DNA from: Stercorarius parasiticus
Lineage: Eukaryota > Chordata > Aves > Charadriiformes > Stercorariidae
Assembly (NCBI GenBank): GCA_013396915.1
Contig: VWZL01004590.1
Coordinates: 775,300-839,299, forward strand
Reading direction: 5' to 3'
Length of the DNA stretch: 64,000 nt
Both the position numbers and the translations under genes were made by a program. Numbering within the stretch: the first letter of the stretch is position 1; each line of letters opens with the position of its first letter. This document shows, piece by piece, positions 22,047-35,199 of this stretch. The notes under the pieces are model-generated. The model did not search any database. It was given only the letters and a program-made list of their open reading frames with translations, and had not been told where the DNA came from.

Positions 22047-25000
22047 CTGTTACACAAAAGGACAGCAAAAACGTATCAGAAAAATAGGCCTGAAAACATA
22101 TTTTTAAGAAAAAGACCTTTTCACACAGGACGTCTGACAGCCAAGCAGATGGACGCAGGAGCTCCTGGGCCACATACCCTTTTGGCAACGATCTGCTCAG
22201 CCCTGCGAGACACGGGCACTGCTGCGATGGCACCAGCACCAGGCCAGGTACAGCCTGAGGGACACCAGCATCCCAACACCGGCAAATTAGGGCTGCGTGT
22301 CCCCTAATCTCTGTGCACCCTGCTCCAAAACCAAATTTAGAATTACTTTTTATCTGCTACACAAGATCAGATACAAGTAGTAAGTGTTAGACCTAAATAT
22401 ATGCGGGAACCAGCAGCATTTCAGCAAGGGCATTTAGATATTTGGGCTTGGGCATTTATATACTTAAAATGGGATAATTTCAGGAATCACATACTTCAAG
22501 TAACTACATGCTGAAGTGTTTTCTGGGCTAGAAAACTGTTTTTTTTTTAAACTATGTCCTTTTAGCCAGTTCTTCTTCAACTTTGCTGTTAACCCTTTAA
22601 CGTACAGTACAGACTATTTCTGCTCACACTTGACTCAATGTTCAGTCCTGAAACATGTAGCACAGAGTCAGCCGGAAAAATGAGATAGTTGTCAAAGAAG
22701 GCAGGCAAACTTTTTAAAAACTCTTGTTATTCTTGCATATTCACTCATATGCCATAAAGAAGTTGTATTATTTTCAGGCATTAACTTCCACGTGTGCTTG
22801 TAACACCTACACCCAAACCCACTCATTTAGGGTCCTCAGTATAGCCACAGGCAGTAATTTAAAGCTAATGAGTTTGGGATCTATGTTTTGTGAATTAGTG
22901 TACGCATTAGCATTTGCATTCCTGAAATAATGTAACGGCAGCTTTATGGTGGCAATATAGGAAAAGAACTAACATTTTAGGAAATAATTTAAAAAATGAC
23001 ATATTAGAATGAATGAATTCTAATCGTATTGACGCCTTACGACTTTTAGAGAAATACCGCAATAATAATAATAATGATGATGATGATGATGCCATTTAAG
23101 CAGGCAGCCAGTAGACTGTACGGTGATGGCAGGAAATTAGCTATATTGTTGAGGAACAGATGGTTTATATTATACAAATCCTTTAGGCTAAAACTTGTTT
23201 AGGTCTGGCATACTGTAAATTATATTTTAGTAATGAAAGTGAAATGACCTCTGTCTGACCTGGGGCTGGGTTTGTCTGTTTGAACCAACATAGTGGAAAA
23301 CTATGAAAGAAAATGAAGTCATAAAGTTTTGGCAGGAAGGGCTCATTTCAAGTTAAGCGGTTATAAATCTGCTTAGTTTTTGTTTGACAAGTATTTGTCA
23401 TACATGGGTGTACACAATGTAAAGAAGTGTAAAATACATATGAGGCAGCACGCCAAAGTAAACCGAGTACAAAGGGAGAGCAGCGAGAGTGAAGCCCACC
23501 GCCTCTATCTCTGTATCGGCTCCTTCCATTAGGTGAATGACAAGACCAGCTTAGTTTATTATATTTTTTGCAGGCAATTAAAATCCCTTAAAACTGAAAC
23601 AGGCTTTTGGATGAAATGCCAACATTTTTATTTGGACGAGCAAACACACATCTACCTCAGTCGGAGCTTGAAGCCGGAGCACGTTTTTACCCAAAGTTGA
23701 CATTAATACTGGATACAGTATTTAAAAATAGGATTCTACTTCCTTTCTTTTACCGTTTTGTTTGAAAGGCAATCAAAACATTTGAGACAGGGCGAGCTGG
23801 GTTTCCAAGTGGGAAAATACAGAATTAGCATAAATAAGACGGAAAGCTTTTTGCAGCAGATGACTTCGAACATAAAAAGAAAATAGTGAGGTCTATATTT
23901 GCAAACATTTCTGTTGCTTTCCTGTGCTGTGTGCGTAAGGTGTCAGTGGAAACTGTGACCTCATTAAAATGATGCTGATGTTCCCATTATCTTAATTTTA
24001 GCCCGGATGGTACCCCAAATATCTAGTAGAACAGGCACCAAGAAACAAATCCAAATTTAACAAAATATTCCACGGAGGTTGGATGCAAGGTGTAGTTTTG
24101 ACACTTAATTAAATACTTTTTGTACTATTACCAACACTTTGATATACAGCTACTCTAAGCTCTACGTGAAAATTGAAATTAAGAACTTCAAAGGAAAATC
24201 AAGATAAATTTGCTGGACCAGCGTGTGTGGGACTGAGGAGTTAAAATATAACAACAGACCAAACTCTGACTGACCCCCCCAAACAGACACCCCGCACAAC
24301 AGGCCTGCTGGCACCACGGCACCAGCACCCAGCGCCTGCAACACTATTTAAAACAGGAATTCTCGTGTTAGCGTCACGCCGTGTAGAAACATCTCTGTAT
24401 GCAGTTTGTATTGCTAACGGGGGAGAGCAGCACCGCGTTTTCCAGCAGAGCCACACAGTGGGTTTACTTTTATCGCTGACTTAAAAGGAGTCTCCTGCTC
24501 TTTCGGTAAGCTGGTGCTGAGATGGAATTTTCCTCCTTCTGTGTCTGTGTCTGACTGCGGCTCCACAGACCCCGAAAGAGGGCCTGGTACCTGGGTGGCA
24601 CAGCTCCATCCATCCCTGCACTCCCTGTGTCTCACGGGATACAACTACTTCAATTATCTTCTCTAGGCTGCCACGATTAACTCTTTATAACCCAATTCTA
24701 GCAACTGGACATTTAAGATCAAGCAATAGTGGTATCCCGTAGCTGCTTTATTGAACTTAAGAATAAAACTACTCCAGGGTTTATTCAGAGATGGAGAACA
24801 CAGCTCCTGAAGTACAAGTGTAAGCTTTCCTGATGCCGAGCGATTAGCTCTGCTGAAAGAATACCTACGGCAGCAATATTTGAAGGTTAGAGGTCACATT
24901 GCTGCAACTCAATACAATCAGAATTTGGATTCATTTTGCTGTGTCATCTTCTAACAAATGTAACAGCTTACCCAAAGGCACGCCTGACTGTTTCAGATAC

Positions 25001-25835
25001 CACAGTCTACACACTTTCTATTCTAATTACTTGTAGATATTGATTTTCACTCTGAAATGCTTCAAAAGAACAAGCTCCATCAAGTTGTCGAAAAGAATTG
25101 GCATGGTGTAAAAAACCAGGCAAATACTCTTTTCCAGAGCATTATTCTGCCCGTAGGTGGCAGGAGGCAGTTACAGCCCTGAGGTGGGTGATCCATGCAG
25201 GTTTGCAAACCGGCTGCCCTGCCAGTAAACAAGGAGCTCAAGGTTAATCACGCTTAAATCTTAAATGGTTTTAAAAAACGCTCATGAAGCTGGGACCACA
25301 GCGAAGTAAAATAATAGCAGCAACAAGAGCCGCTGTGCATCAGCTGCGCTGGCCAGAACTGCAGGCTCTGTTTCGGTAATTTCTCTTTTTAACGGAGAGA
25401 ATGGGTAACCCTGAAAAAACACGGATCAAATCTTTCCAAAGTGATTTCAGCTGAGTGAAAGATGACACATGACTACAGCAGACCCGTGAAAAATACTCTC
25501 TCGAGAAAATGCTGAATCACGTCTTTATCTGCACTGCTTTCTAACTTAAACGATGCAATTTAGAGACGCTTCAGTAATGGGTTGCTTGCTTTACTACAAA
25601 AAACCTCCAGCTCCTATTTATCCAGATACACGGACACACAGAAATTACCCCCACAGACATGTCCAGCACACTTGCTATGCTGCTGATAAGAAAAGTCCTT
25701 ACAAAAATTACAGCTAAAGGCACCAACAGAAACCGCAAGTTCAAATCAGCTTACTATTTCAGGGCCGAGTTGATCAAAGCATTTCACTCCCTGCCTTTAC
25801 AGACAGCAAACGTGGCAGCAGAAGCGAGGGATTAC
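22047..25835 (-). other. ROR1: ROR1 last intron
   Basis: This 3.8-kb intron lies between the transmembrane exon donor (GTAAT) and the kinase exon acceptor (AACAG). I see no additional exon. It contains an (AAT)n/(GAT)n microsatellite at 23,060-23,091. Short open frames here have no recognisable content. Confidence 0.85.
23060..23091. repeat. Compound trinucleotide microsatellite
   Basis: About five AAT units run directly into about five GAT units on the plus strand inside the last ROR1 intron. Confidence 0.9.
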
Positions 25836-26047
25836 CTTTGGTTTGTAGGCATTGAGCATTGACATCTCCACGTTTTGTCCTCTTACGTGTTTAGGCTGTC
25901 TTTGAACGGGAGGGGAGGAAGACTTCTGATTGTTGCGACAGATGCAGATGAAGAAGAAGAGCAAGGCTATGGCCAGGGGAATAGTAACACTTGGCACCAG
26001 GATATACAGGATTTCCATTTTATTCTTTTCCTTGGAATCCTTATAAT
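25836..26047 (-). CDS. ROR1: ROR1 transmembrane and juxtamembrane exon
   Basis: This 212-base exon runs from acceptor CTGAACTAG to donor GTAAT. It enters in phase 1 and leaves in phase 0, which joins the kringle exon (G|AT gives Asp) and the kinase exon exactly. It encodes about 71 residues: a short acidic/basic linker (YKDSKEKNKM), a hydrophobic membrane span of about 25 residues (ILYILVPSV...LLFFFICIC), a basic stop-transfer segment (CRNN), and a juxtamembrane stretch with VRGQNVEMSM and ending NAYKPK. All of this matches ROR1 rather than ROR2. It places the kringle outside the cell and the kinase inside. Confidence 0.97.
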
Positions 26048-29000
26048 CTAGTTCAGAAAAACAAACAAACAAACAACAAAACAATGAATGAAGTATCCCA
26101 CAGAGTCAAATACATCCCTGGGTCAACTAGAAGTGTTAAGAGGAATAAAACATGCAGGTAATACTACCACAAACCACCTCGGATGCTGTTTTATTTTCTT
26201 AAAACTAACAGAGCAATTAACTTTGCTGAGTAACATTTCTGTAAGAACGCAGAATGGCCAGGAACAATCTCTCTGCAGCAGGTCAGTTCAAACCTAGTTC
26301 TGGCCATGAAACGGCTGAATCCTGTGAGGTGGCTCTTGCGTGGGGTGAAATGAAGTAACGGTCTAATGCAGCTCCACAGCAAAGTTAATTTCTAAACTAG
26401 CTTATGGAAGAAAGGCTCTGATGGGATTATGGACTCCTTATTTTAATACGTACGTTACGTTTTGGTGCCTATTTTGGAATAAGTGCCTATTAAGGAATAA
26501 GTTTCCTTATTCCAACAGAAAAGTGAGGAGCCACTAAAAAGGATAGTTTTATCCCCTATTTATTTCCAGCCGCCTGTTCTCAACATCTCCTAGCATTGGC
26601 CAAAGCATTTGTGTGGCCACCCAGGGCACTGGAACAAACATCACGTGCAGCTGACAACTTATTTTCTAGCTCGTTTTAGGTGCAGGAGCAGGACTCTAGA
26701 GCAGAAGAAATGGAGAACAACTGGGTAACAGGAGGAAATGCATGGAAATGGAAAGAAATAGAGAGAATAGTCCTGGGTTTTATCCCAGGAAGTCAGGAAA
26801 GGAGTCCAAAAAGTCTGAACATAGACAAAAGCTGTAGCATAATCTTAAAAAATCTTACATCCTGAGGACATGGTCTTAATAGGATTAACAGGCTACCGGG
26901 AAAACCCATCCCTCTACCAACTCCACACTACTAGTGTGTCATCTGAGCAGGGTGGTAAATGCTGGCCCAAAGGACACAGCAATGAGAGCTGAAAGGAAAG
27001 CCAGAGTGTGGATAAAAAAGAAGGATCCAGAAGAGGTTGGGAAGCTGGTTTATTTAACATAGCTGCAACATTTGCTGCCTCCGCACGCAGCTAGGGAGCG
27101 AGTGATTAATTTTAGAAAGATGAAACCCTCTTCTACCAGTGCTCAGCAAGGGACAGCCGGGCCATCGGACGCTCAGCTCCCTCCAGCTGGCTCTGCTGTC
27201 ACAGGGCACATTGCTTAGAGGAACTTTAAAGATCACCTTGAGCTGCAGGACGGGTGGCCGTAGCCTGGTTGTTTCCGAGGGAGATGGTGCATGTCTGCGG
27301 CAGCATCAGGCTTAGCAGATTCTGGCAGAATGGGGAATGTTTTATTATTCCTACAGGGTCATTTCAGTTTGTTTGTCTGTGTTTTCCAGGCTGGATTTGT
27401 AGAAGTGCTTAGTGGCCCACACAGATATCTTTTATGCAGTTAATTATACATGAACTTGATCTGAAGCTTGGGTTGGACTCAAATTGTGACAGAGGCAAAG
27501 TTCAAATGGTTCTGGATGTCACTTTGCATAACCCCTCTCCTCTTACAGGCTCGCGCTGTCCCGCTCCCCCCACGCTCCTTTTTGACCATTCTTTTTAGAT
27601 TAAGTTGCGTCATCTGGTTTTTAATTGAGAGGAGACGTAGCACAAATATTTCTACGGGCTTTGAGAAACAAGAGAGGACCAAAGCACGGTGCCGGTACAG
27701 TCTCCCTGTGCCCAGCAGAAGGGCGATGTGTGCCCTAGCCCTGTCTTCAGTGAATGTCCAGCCCTACAGCCTGCACCCACTCTGGGTTTCCTTCACGAGC
27801 TGCTGCCCTCTTTGCACGGACACACAATCTGGGCCTTTTCCCTTCCCTTCAAAAGCTTCTTACGTTCATCTTTGCTAAGCTTCATGCTCGAATTACTCCA
27901 TGTTTCACATCTTCCTATATTCAGGTTGGCAAACTTTTATGAAACGCATCTATTGCAGCTTGTGAGACAACTGAAAGATACAGTTGAAGAGAGAAAAAGA
28001 AAGCACCAGCACGAGGCAGAGGGAGACCTGGGTGCCAGTTCATCACCTGAGCTATTCCAGTCAAAGGGAATTATTATTCTTATTAAGTAGCAGCCCCTGC
28101 CGTGAAGCCTCATTAGGTTAACAGGTTTCTTGGGAGCCACCCTAATTAAATCAATTTTCCATCTAGGCATGTCCTGGTGAGGCAGAATGCACAATACTTA
28201 TTAAAATGCGCCTGAAATGGCTCTTTCAGCCAGTGCAAAACCAGCAGAATGCCAGTCCCACACGGTATTTTGGTTTTAATATGCAGATTAGCATTTAACA
28301 CTTAATTACTACTCACCTGATACAGCTCTATTTGTCTGTATTTAGAATAATAATGCCATATAAGCCAGCTGTACAGCGAGTACCATTTAAGGCAGTGGTG
28401 AGGGGTAATTAAAACCCTTGTCGGGAATTCTTCAAGCCAGCCAGCCAGCCCTTCTCATTTATTATCTAGTAAAATGTTCAAATCAGAGACTTTTGCAACA
28501 CATCCAAAAGAGTCCTGCTTTCAGCTGTTTCAGATCAAAAGACCGAGCCAGTCCTGGGATCTCAGAGCCCATCTAGAGGGGCCCTGGCAAGCAGCGCCCC
28601 CCACCCCCACCCCCATCAACTCTTAATTACCCAATTATCCCAAAGTTGTGGAAAACACAAAATGCACATGGCCGAAAAGTTGTGCAGTGGAGTACAGAAA
28701 GCTCAGCAGCATCGCTGGAGCTGGTGGACATGCAGAGACCCCTGAGCTTGCCCAAAAGCCCGCGGGCTGAGCCACGTCTCCTCACCCAGAGCAGCCCAGG
28801 CGCCTGCAGCTGCTGGGGTGGAGAGCCAAGAGCCAACAGTACGCGAAGGGGAGTCCTGCTGACTGCGACTTGGGTCCCAATTTTTGTGCTGAAGGGCTGA
28901 AAGAGATCTTCAGAACAGTTTATATACACTGAACGAGTCTTCTGAGCTGCATCCAGTCCTGGGCTCCCCAGCTTAAGAAAGACAAGGAACTACTGGAGAG

Positions 29001-30584
29001 AGTCCAGCAGAGGCTACGAAGATGATCAGGGGACTGGAGCATCTCTGTGCTGAGGAAAGGCGGAGAGCCCTGGGGCTGTTCAGCTGGAGAAGAGCAGGTC
29101 GAGAGTGGATCTCATCAATGCTCAGCAAGAGCTAAAGGGCGGGAGGCAAGAGGATGGGGCCAAGCTCTTCTCAGTGGTGCCCGGGGACAGGACAAGGGGC
29201 AACGGGCACAGACTGGAACACGGGAAATTCCATCTCAACATGAGGAAAAACTTCTTTACTTTGAGGGTGCTAGAGCCCTGGACCAGGTTGTGGAGTCTCC
29301 GTCCCTGGAGATATTCCAAACCCGCCTGGATGTGTTCCTGCCCAACCTGCTCTGGGTGACCCTGCTCTGGCCAGGGGTTGGACTGGATGATCTCCAGAGG
29401 TCCCTTCCAACTCCTACAATTCTGTCAGTCAGAGTCTATCACTGGGCCTAGTTAACAAGAAAAATAACTGAAGTTAAATGCACTGAAATAATAGCAAAAG
29501 AGATAAGAGGACTCTACAAAGCATGTATGAACGTTAGAGAGGGTTTGAGATGCACATGATACAGCCCAGACTGTCTGCCTTTCCCCGATTCGCTCTTTCA
29601 GTAAGAACATAATTTAGATCCCATTTTGGCATCGATTCCCATCTTTCCATTAATTGAAAAAGACTTTGGAGCAGGCTCAGAACTTGTCTCGCTGCAGGAA
29701 TGTTCATAACCATAACCAGAAATAATTTAATTTGGTGCTGGCTATCGAACAGTAACATCAGAAGGTATCTCCTTTCCAAGGGGAAAGGTAATGTTACTGT
29801 GACAACTCGTAGGCAACACGAAATTTTGCATGAAACTTTGTACCGTGAATTTCCAGACCATTTCTGGGTACATTTCTGGAATGGCCATGTCAATAGCTGC
29901 GTTTTTTTCTTGGCACGCTATCAATATTGTTACTTCTAAATGCAGATAAAACAACTAGGAACTTTTTGTTCAGGTCTTCCATCCACTCCCCCTGGGTCTC
30001 AGAAAAGCGGAATAAAATGAGAGCTGAAACTCCATTTTTGTTCATTTCGCAAAACGAAAAAGCAGCCAGGGCAGTTCTGTAAACACAAACTTCAAATACA
30101 GCTAAGAGGACCTGGCACAATCATCTCTATTTTTCGAACAAGGCCCGAGCTCTGTTAAGCAAGGTTTGCATTAATTAAAATGGCTCTTAATAAACCAAGC
30201 GAAACGGAGAACAGTTTTACAACCACTCTGTGGATCAGCAGCACCAGTGCAGCTTCTGCGATCCAATTTAATTTGGGACTAAGGAGTCGTATCGATCCAG
30301 GAAAGCCCGGGATGCTGCGGCTTCACCACCTTCTGGCCAGCGCTCAGGTATTCCCCAGGAAAATATTTGCGTGCCCTGGCTTTGCCAGCTGGGTGGGAAG
30401 TAAGTGCTGGAAGGTCTCCTCGGTGGGGGACGGACTCTGCGGCTTTAGCTGCAAACGCTGCAGTTCGCCTTTTTACTGCTCTCTGCTCAGGGATTCAAAA
30501 AAGACACTTTGTGCACAGCTCCCCTGTTTCGCAGGACAGCGATATGGACGTGACAACATGAAACATAAAAAAGGGGGTAATTAC
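26048..30584 (-). other. ROR1: ROR1 intron between kringle and transmembrane exons
   Basis: This intron is bounded by donor GTAATT after the kringle exon and acceptor CTAG before the TM exon. It holds one sense-plus CR1 copy (28,946-29,428) and a C-rich run near 28,597-28,615. No other exon is recognised; open frames such as plus 27,468-27,878 have no supporting features. Confidence 0.85.
28946..29428 (+). mobile_element. CR1 LINE 3' end, plus orientation
   Basis: The copy begins in the C-terminal part of CR1 ORF2 ('gcatccagtcctgggctcc', 'gagagagtccagcagaggc') and runs through 'ctcaacatgaggaaaaactt' and 'ggttggactggatgatctcc' to 'caattctgtcag'. It is the same element as the copies at 35.2, 56.5, 58.7 and 60.1 kb. 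It is 5'-truncated and its reading frame is broken. Confidence 0.95.
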
Positions 30585-30830
30585 CACATGCGGGGACGTC
30601 ACAAAGCTCAGACTTAAAGTTCTCATCTAAAGTGAAGCACCACGGGGCGTCCTTCTGGTTCCCGGGGTTGCGGCAGTAGGAGTGGCCGCCGTTGAGCTCG
30701 GGGTACCTGATGGCGGTGAAGGTGTGGGTGTGGGGGTACTGCGAGTTCCAGGGCTGGCACTGCCGCCCCGACCGCGTCACGCTCACCGTCCCCCGGTAAT
30801 CTACTCCCGTGCTGTTGTAGCATTTGTGAT
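30585..30830 (-). CDS. ROR1: ROR1 kringle-domain exon
   Basis: This 246-base exon lies between acceptor TTGTTTCAG and donor GTAATT and is phase 1 at both ends. It encodes one complete kringle domain starting [13 protein letters not shown], with six cysteines (KC, RQC, SYC, PWC, ELC, PAC) and the family motifs [11 protein letters not shown] and [14 protein letters not shown]. The kringle lies between the Frizzled cysteine-rich domain and the membrane in ROR receptors. The exon is GC-richer than its surroundings and undamaged. The preceding ROR1 exons (signal peptide, Ig-like, Frizzled) are not found upstream, where CSMD sushi exons appear instead. Confidence 0.97.
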
Positions 30831-32391
30831 CTGAAACAAATAAAGTAAAATAAAATAATATTCTGCAATGGCTTCAAGCCGTAACCTATATTTTGTACTA
30901 AATGCATGTAGAGTCTCAGTGAAGTGAAGTCACGTTCATTATTGACTCAAGTGAACTCAACCGAGGTTTGAAAGAAAGGTCATATGTAAAATCTCTGTTG
31001 AATTAAATGATACAAGTTTGCCAGAAACATCAATTCCTTCCCAGCAGTATATTTAAGGAACTGGAAGATTTACTTTCTTTGTACACAAATTCATAATTCA
31101 TCACTAACAATGAACTTTGATACAAATGCTTTTCACCTATTAGACGAAAGGCAATTTTAAAAGGAAAGGCATATGCCAGAAGTGCTATTACTTACTTTAT
31201 GTAAGTCCTAATCAATTCATTACAAGTAAATTTGATATAAGCCATTTCGTTCATAGAATTTTGATAATTTTTTTTTTAAATCATGGATGCAAAATTATCA
31301 TTTCATCTCAATTTCATCATTGAAATGTAGTTTACTATTTCTTAAATCTAACCAATAAGGATGTTTTGCTCTTCTTTCATATAAATAATATAATACAAGA
31401 TTTATTTTATTTTAGTTTTGACAGAAAAAATCTCTAATAATTTTGAACTATGCAGATTCATCTTTTAATCCAAACTATATCAAATTATAAATAAAAAGCA
31501 TAATTATCATAAAAATATGTTACAGTAATCTTCACAGCATATGTTCCAAAAACACAGTATTTACTGAAGCAAAAATCTGAAATGGTATATCAAATTTTGC
31601 TCTCAGTGAAATGATGTAAATGTAATTATGCTATGAGGTTATAGGGAGGCTGCTTACAGAAGAGAAGACTCCTTTGCCCAGATACACAGGTAGAATTAAA
31701 CTAGGTAGATGCATGCAGAGAAGTGCTCTATGGGAACAGGCCTGGCTGATACAGAGGTTTGAACCAGACTGCTCTGTACTTCTCTTTTCATTCTTTTGAA
31801 GGAACATCAAAAGTTTTTGTTTCACAGTGAATTCCTAAATTCATTGTGAGCAGCAGCATATAGACATCTTCAGCTAGGGTTCTTAACAGTGTCAAATTAA
31901 GCATAAGCTTTGATGCTTGCAGGCTAGAAACAGTAGGGTTTCAGGACCTTGGGATTTAGATAATCTCTTATAGTGTTTATTCAATATGTGGAATAAATTT
32001 TTACTTATTGAAATTCCTTTCCTTTTTTTCTGTATTCATCTAATTTGGGGAGAACAGTTGTATCCTTTTTATTTAGATGTATCTTCAAGTATTTTTTGAG
32101 TACTGAAGAGTCATGCAGAGATGGTTAAGAAGTTACCTTAGTTACCCATCTAGTTCCCCTAGATCAGGTGATCTAGGTCACAGTCTCATAATTTGATTCC
32201 ATTTTTCCTTAGTCTGAGAGACTTGTGTTTTAATCTGAAAAGCTTGCAGTCTGACTATTTTTGTTAACTCTGTCTTATGTACTAGCCTAGAACAGTGGGA
32301 TCAGCAGAAAAATAGATCTGGAGAGACATACCATTTCAGCAAGATACTTCAAGTGTGTCTGTTAAACTCTTTAGTCATAAAGTATATAGAA

Positions 32392-32700
32392 AATCACAGA
32401 ATAGTTGAAGTCAGAAGGGACAGCTAAAGCAGTCTGACCAGGGCCTTGTCCAGTCAGGTTTTGAGTACCTCTAAGAATGGAGACTCCACAACCTCTGTGG
32501 GCAATCTGTTCAGGTGTTTGACCACCCTCACAGATAAAAAACTTTTTCTTATGTTTCATTTTGTACCCTTTGCCTCTTGTCATTTTACTGGGCACCATGG
32601 AGAAGTCTGGCTGTCTTTTTTTCACACCTTCCTTCAGATAAGCATTCTTAAGATTCCTCTGAGCCTTCTCTTCTCTAGACTGAACAACTCCATCTCTGTC
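32392..32700 (-). mobile_element. CR1 LINE 3' fragment, diverged
   Basis: The plus strand starts 'aaatcacagaatagttgaag' and continues with the antisense CR1 phrases 'ctccacaacctctgtgggca', 'gtgtttgaccaccctcacag' and 'cttctcttctctagactgaa'. It carries more substitutions than the neighbouring copies, so it is probably older. Confidence 0.9.
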
Positions 32701-33260
32701 TCTCATCAAATCACGGTTGAATCCATGAGGGAAGGTTATGTTTCTGTGAAAATATGTTTAGGAGAGGGCAGAAAATGCCACAGAGAGTGGAGGAGGGCAC
32801 AATTATTGAGAAACAACAGAGGGAACACTGAGGTCAGAGGAGAAGGTAGTCCATGGGGGAGGAGATATTCTCTGCAGCCAGTGGAGGACCCACACCAGAA
32901 CAGAGGAAAAGATTGAGAAAGACAGAACAGAAGAGAAAAACCACTTCATACTGACTGCAAGGTCAACCTACCACACTAACCTAAAATAAGAAACAACACC
33001 AATTCTCAAGCCAATTAATACAACATTTTAAAATTTCATATAATCGAAATAGAATCTACAAAATTTCTAGATCAGAGATGCACGTAGTACGTGAATGATA
33101 TAGAAATAGTCTAACACCAATAAGCTTTAACTGAAGTTCATATTGACTATTCCCTTTTTACTACAACCAAAAATCTTCTAGTGCACAAATACATTTACAA
33201 CAGTTATTGTTACTTTAGATAGTAAATTCCTCTACAGAACCCAAAAGTAGAATTTCTTAA

Positions 33261-33418
33261 AGAAATTGCAAACCTTATGACCTATCTCTTTTTCAAACAG
33301 TTTAAATGTCAACATGGATTTCAAGGTTGATCACCTTGAATCTAGAGAAACTGCAAACTTTATGACTTGTCTCTTTTTCAAACACCTTAAATGTCAACCT
33401 GGAGTTCAAGGTTGATCA
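33261..33418. repeat. 85-bp tandem duplication (two units)
   Basis: Unit 1 (about 33,261-33,333) and unit 2 (about 33,346-33,418) share 'tctctttttcaaaca', 'taaatgtcaac' and 'ttcaaggttgatcac' at a constant offset of 85 bases, with about ten scattered differences. It is an old local duplication in non-coding DNA. Confidence 0.9.
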
Positions 33419-34601
33419 CACCTCAACACTTCAGTATTAGTCTGACCGTCTCTTTTTCTCCCACTAATTGTGAGTTTCTTATGCTGACCCCAGCTTGTAA
33501 ATGGGGCTGAACTTCAGTAAAACCATGAAAACTCTGCCTCTGATAGTCAAATAGAACAGATCTGGACTGCATCTACAGATATGTGAAAAAGCATATTTTC
33601 AACAAATAAAACCTTACTTAAGTGCCTCACATATGAGATAGAGGAGTTTGTTCACTAAAGTCTAGCAATACAAAACAGTATAAAATGGAAAAAAAGTACA
33701 TGAGCCTAAATAGGAACAGTTTGCTAATTCCTGCTTCTCTGTTCCAATAATTATATTGCTATGCTAGTTAACTCACTTGAATGAATTCTGAAGGTAGTGA
33801 CTGAGGGAATTGCCATCTCTGTATTGTTTTAATGAGAATGAAAGATCTAATTCCACACACACTGAGCTTGAAATTGCATCAGCTATCTCTGAAACAATAT
33901 GATGAGCTAATCACCAAATATGATTCTTTAGAACAACAATTGTAATACAATATGATTTTTAATAAACCAACAGGTGGAGATAATGAAGCTACCAATACCT
34001 GAAGTTAACTTCTTATTATGTGATTTTTAGTTCCAATGTTAGTATCCTTAGCACAACTTTGCTGACTGCAATTTCCTTCAGCACATTAAAGACAAGTTAC
34101 AAAGGACAAAAAGCATAGTGCTTACATTGACTTCACATTTAAGTGATCATTTTTCCAGTGCAAGAAAATACTTGAGAAAAGCTTACCAGCCATTGTATTT
34201 TTGGAGAAGTTATTTGATCTGCTTTAGTATTAACCCACTTTACAACAAGCTGTCTAACTTGGACCTGTCTAATCAGAGGTGTCAATAGAATTCCAGACCT
34301 GTATTGTCAATAGTGGAAGATGAGATTAATTCAAAAACTCATGGATTTTTTTAAATTTATAAAGTAATCTCTAGCTTCTTAATTTTGTAGTCAGTATTCG
34401 GGCATGACATAGAATCCATCCCAAAGAACTGAAAGGTCCATCAGCCTAAGGAAAAACCTAAGTGACTGGTGTGACATTCCTTTCAGAGAATGCATAATTT
34501 AGCAAAGATCTTCCAAATTATGTCACAGAAGAAAAATCTTGCCAGCCTTGCCAATTCCAATTTAACACTCAAAAATCTATCTTAGGTATAATATATTATT
34601 T

Positions 34602-34622
34602 TTTATATATATATATATATAT
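34602..34622. repeat. (TA)n microsatellite
   Basis: About ten TA units are followed by ATGCATACATGCAT. A GATT-type short repeat with the 14-base palindrome ATCAATCGATTGAT lies just after it (34,649-34,662). Confidence 0.9.
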
Positions 34623-35199
34623 GCATACATGCATAGAAAGATCAACTGATCAATCGATTGATTGATTGATCTCTGTGGTCTATTTCTTTGTACGTTCCAT
34701 ACCAGGAAAAATCATCTCGTTCTCCCCAGAGACTAAGCATTTTTTATTTGGTTTTGGTTTACGCATTTGGAAATCAGTACTGTTGTTAAACGTTATAAAT
34801 GGACCCAGACAATTCTAGCTTTGAAAGCATGTACTACACCAATACAAGGTATTTCAGGGCATACAACATAAAAAAAACTAGACAATGAACAGATTTTAGT
34901 GATCTGATAAAGATATTAGTTGAAGAGACCAAATATTTGATATTAGCTCCACATTCTGCAACAGCAGCCAAAGCTTGAGGACAATACATAAAAATAATGG
35001 CCATAAATGGAAAGAATAACAACATGGGAACTTCAGAGGCTTGTTTCCCTTTTAATCTTAATTACATTATTAGCATATGGATGAATAAATGACAAGGACA
35101 CAAAGAAATCTGAGAACTTTGGATTGTGTTTTTAAATGGTTTCTTTTTGTCCTTCCCTAATATGTACATTTCATACATGGGCTTCTTCATGACACAAAC

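Noticed and set aside
34649..34662. 14-base perfect palindrome ATCAATCGATTGAT
   Set aside because: It lies inside a GATT-type simple repeat, which produces such palindromes by chance.
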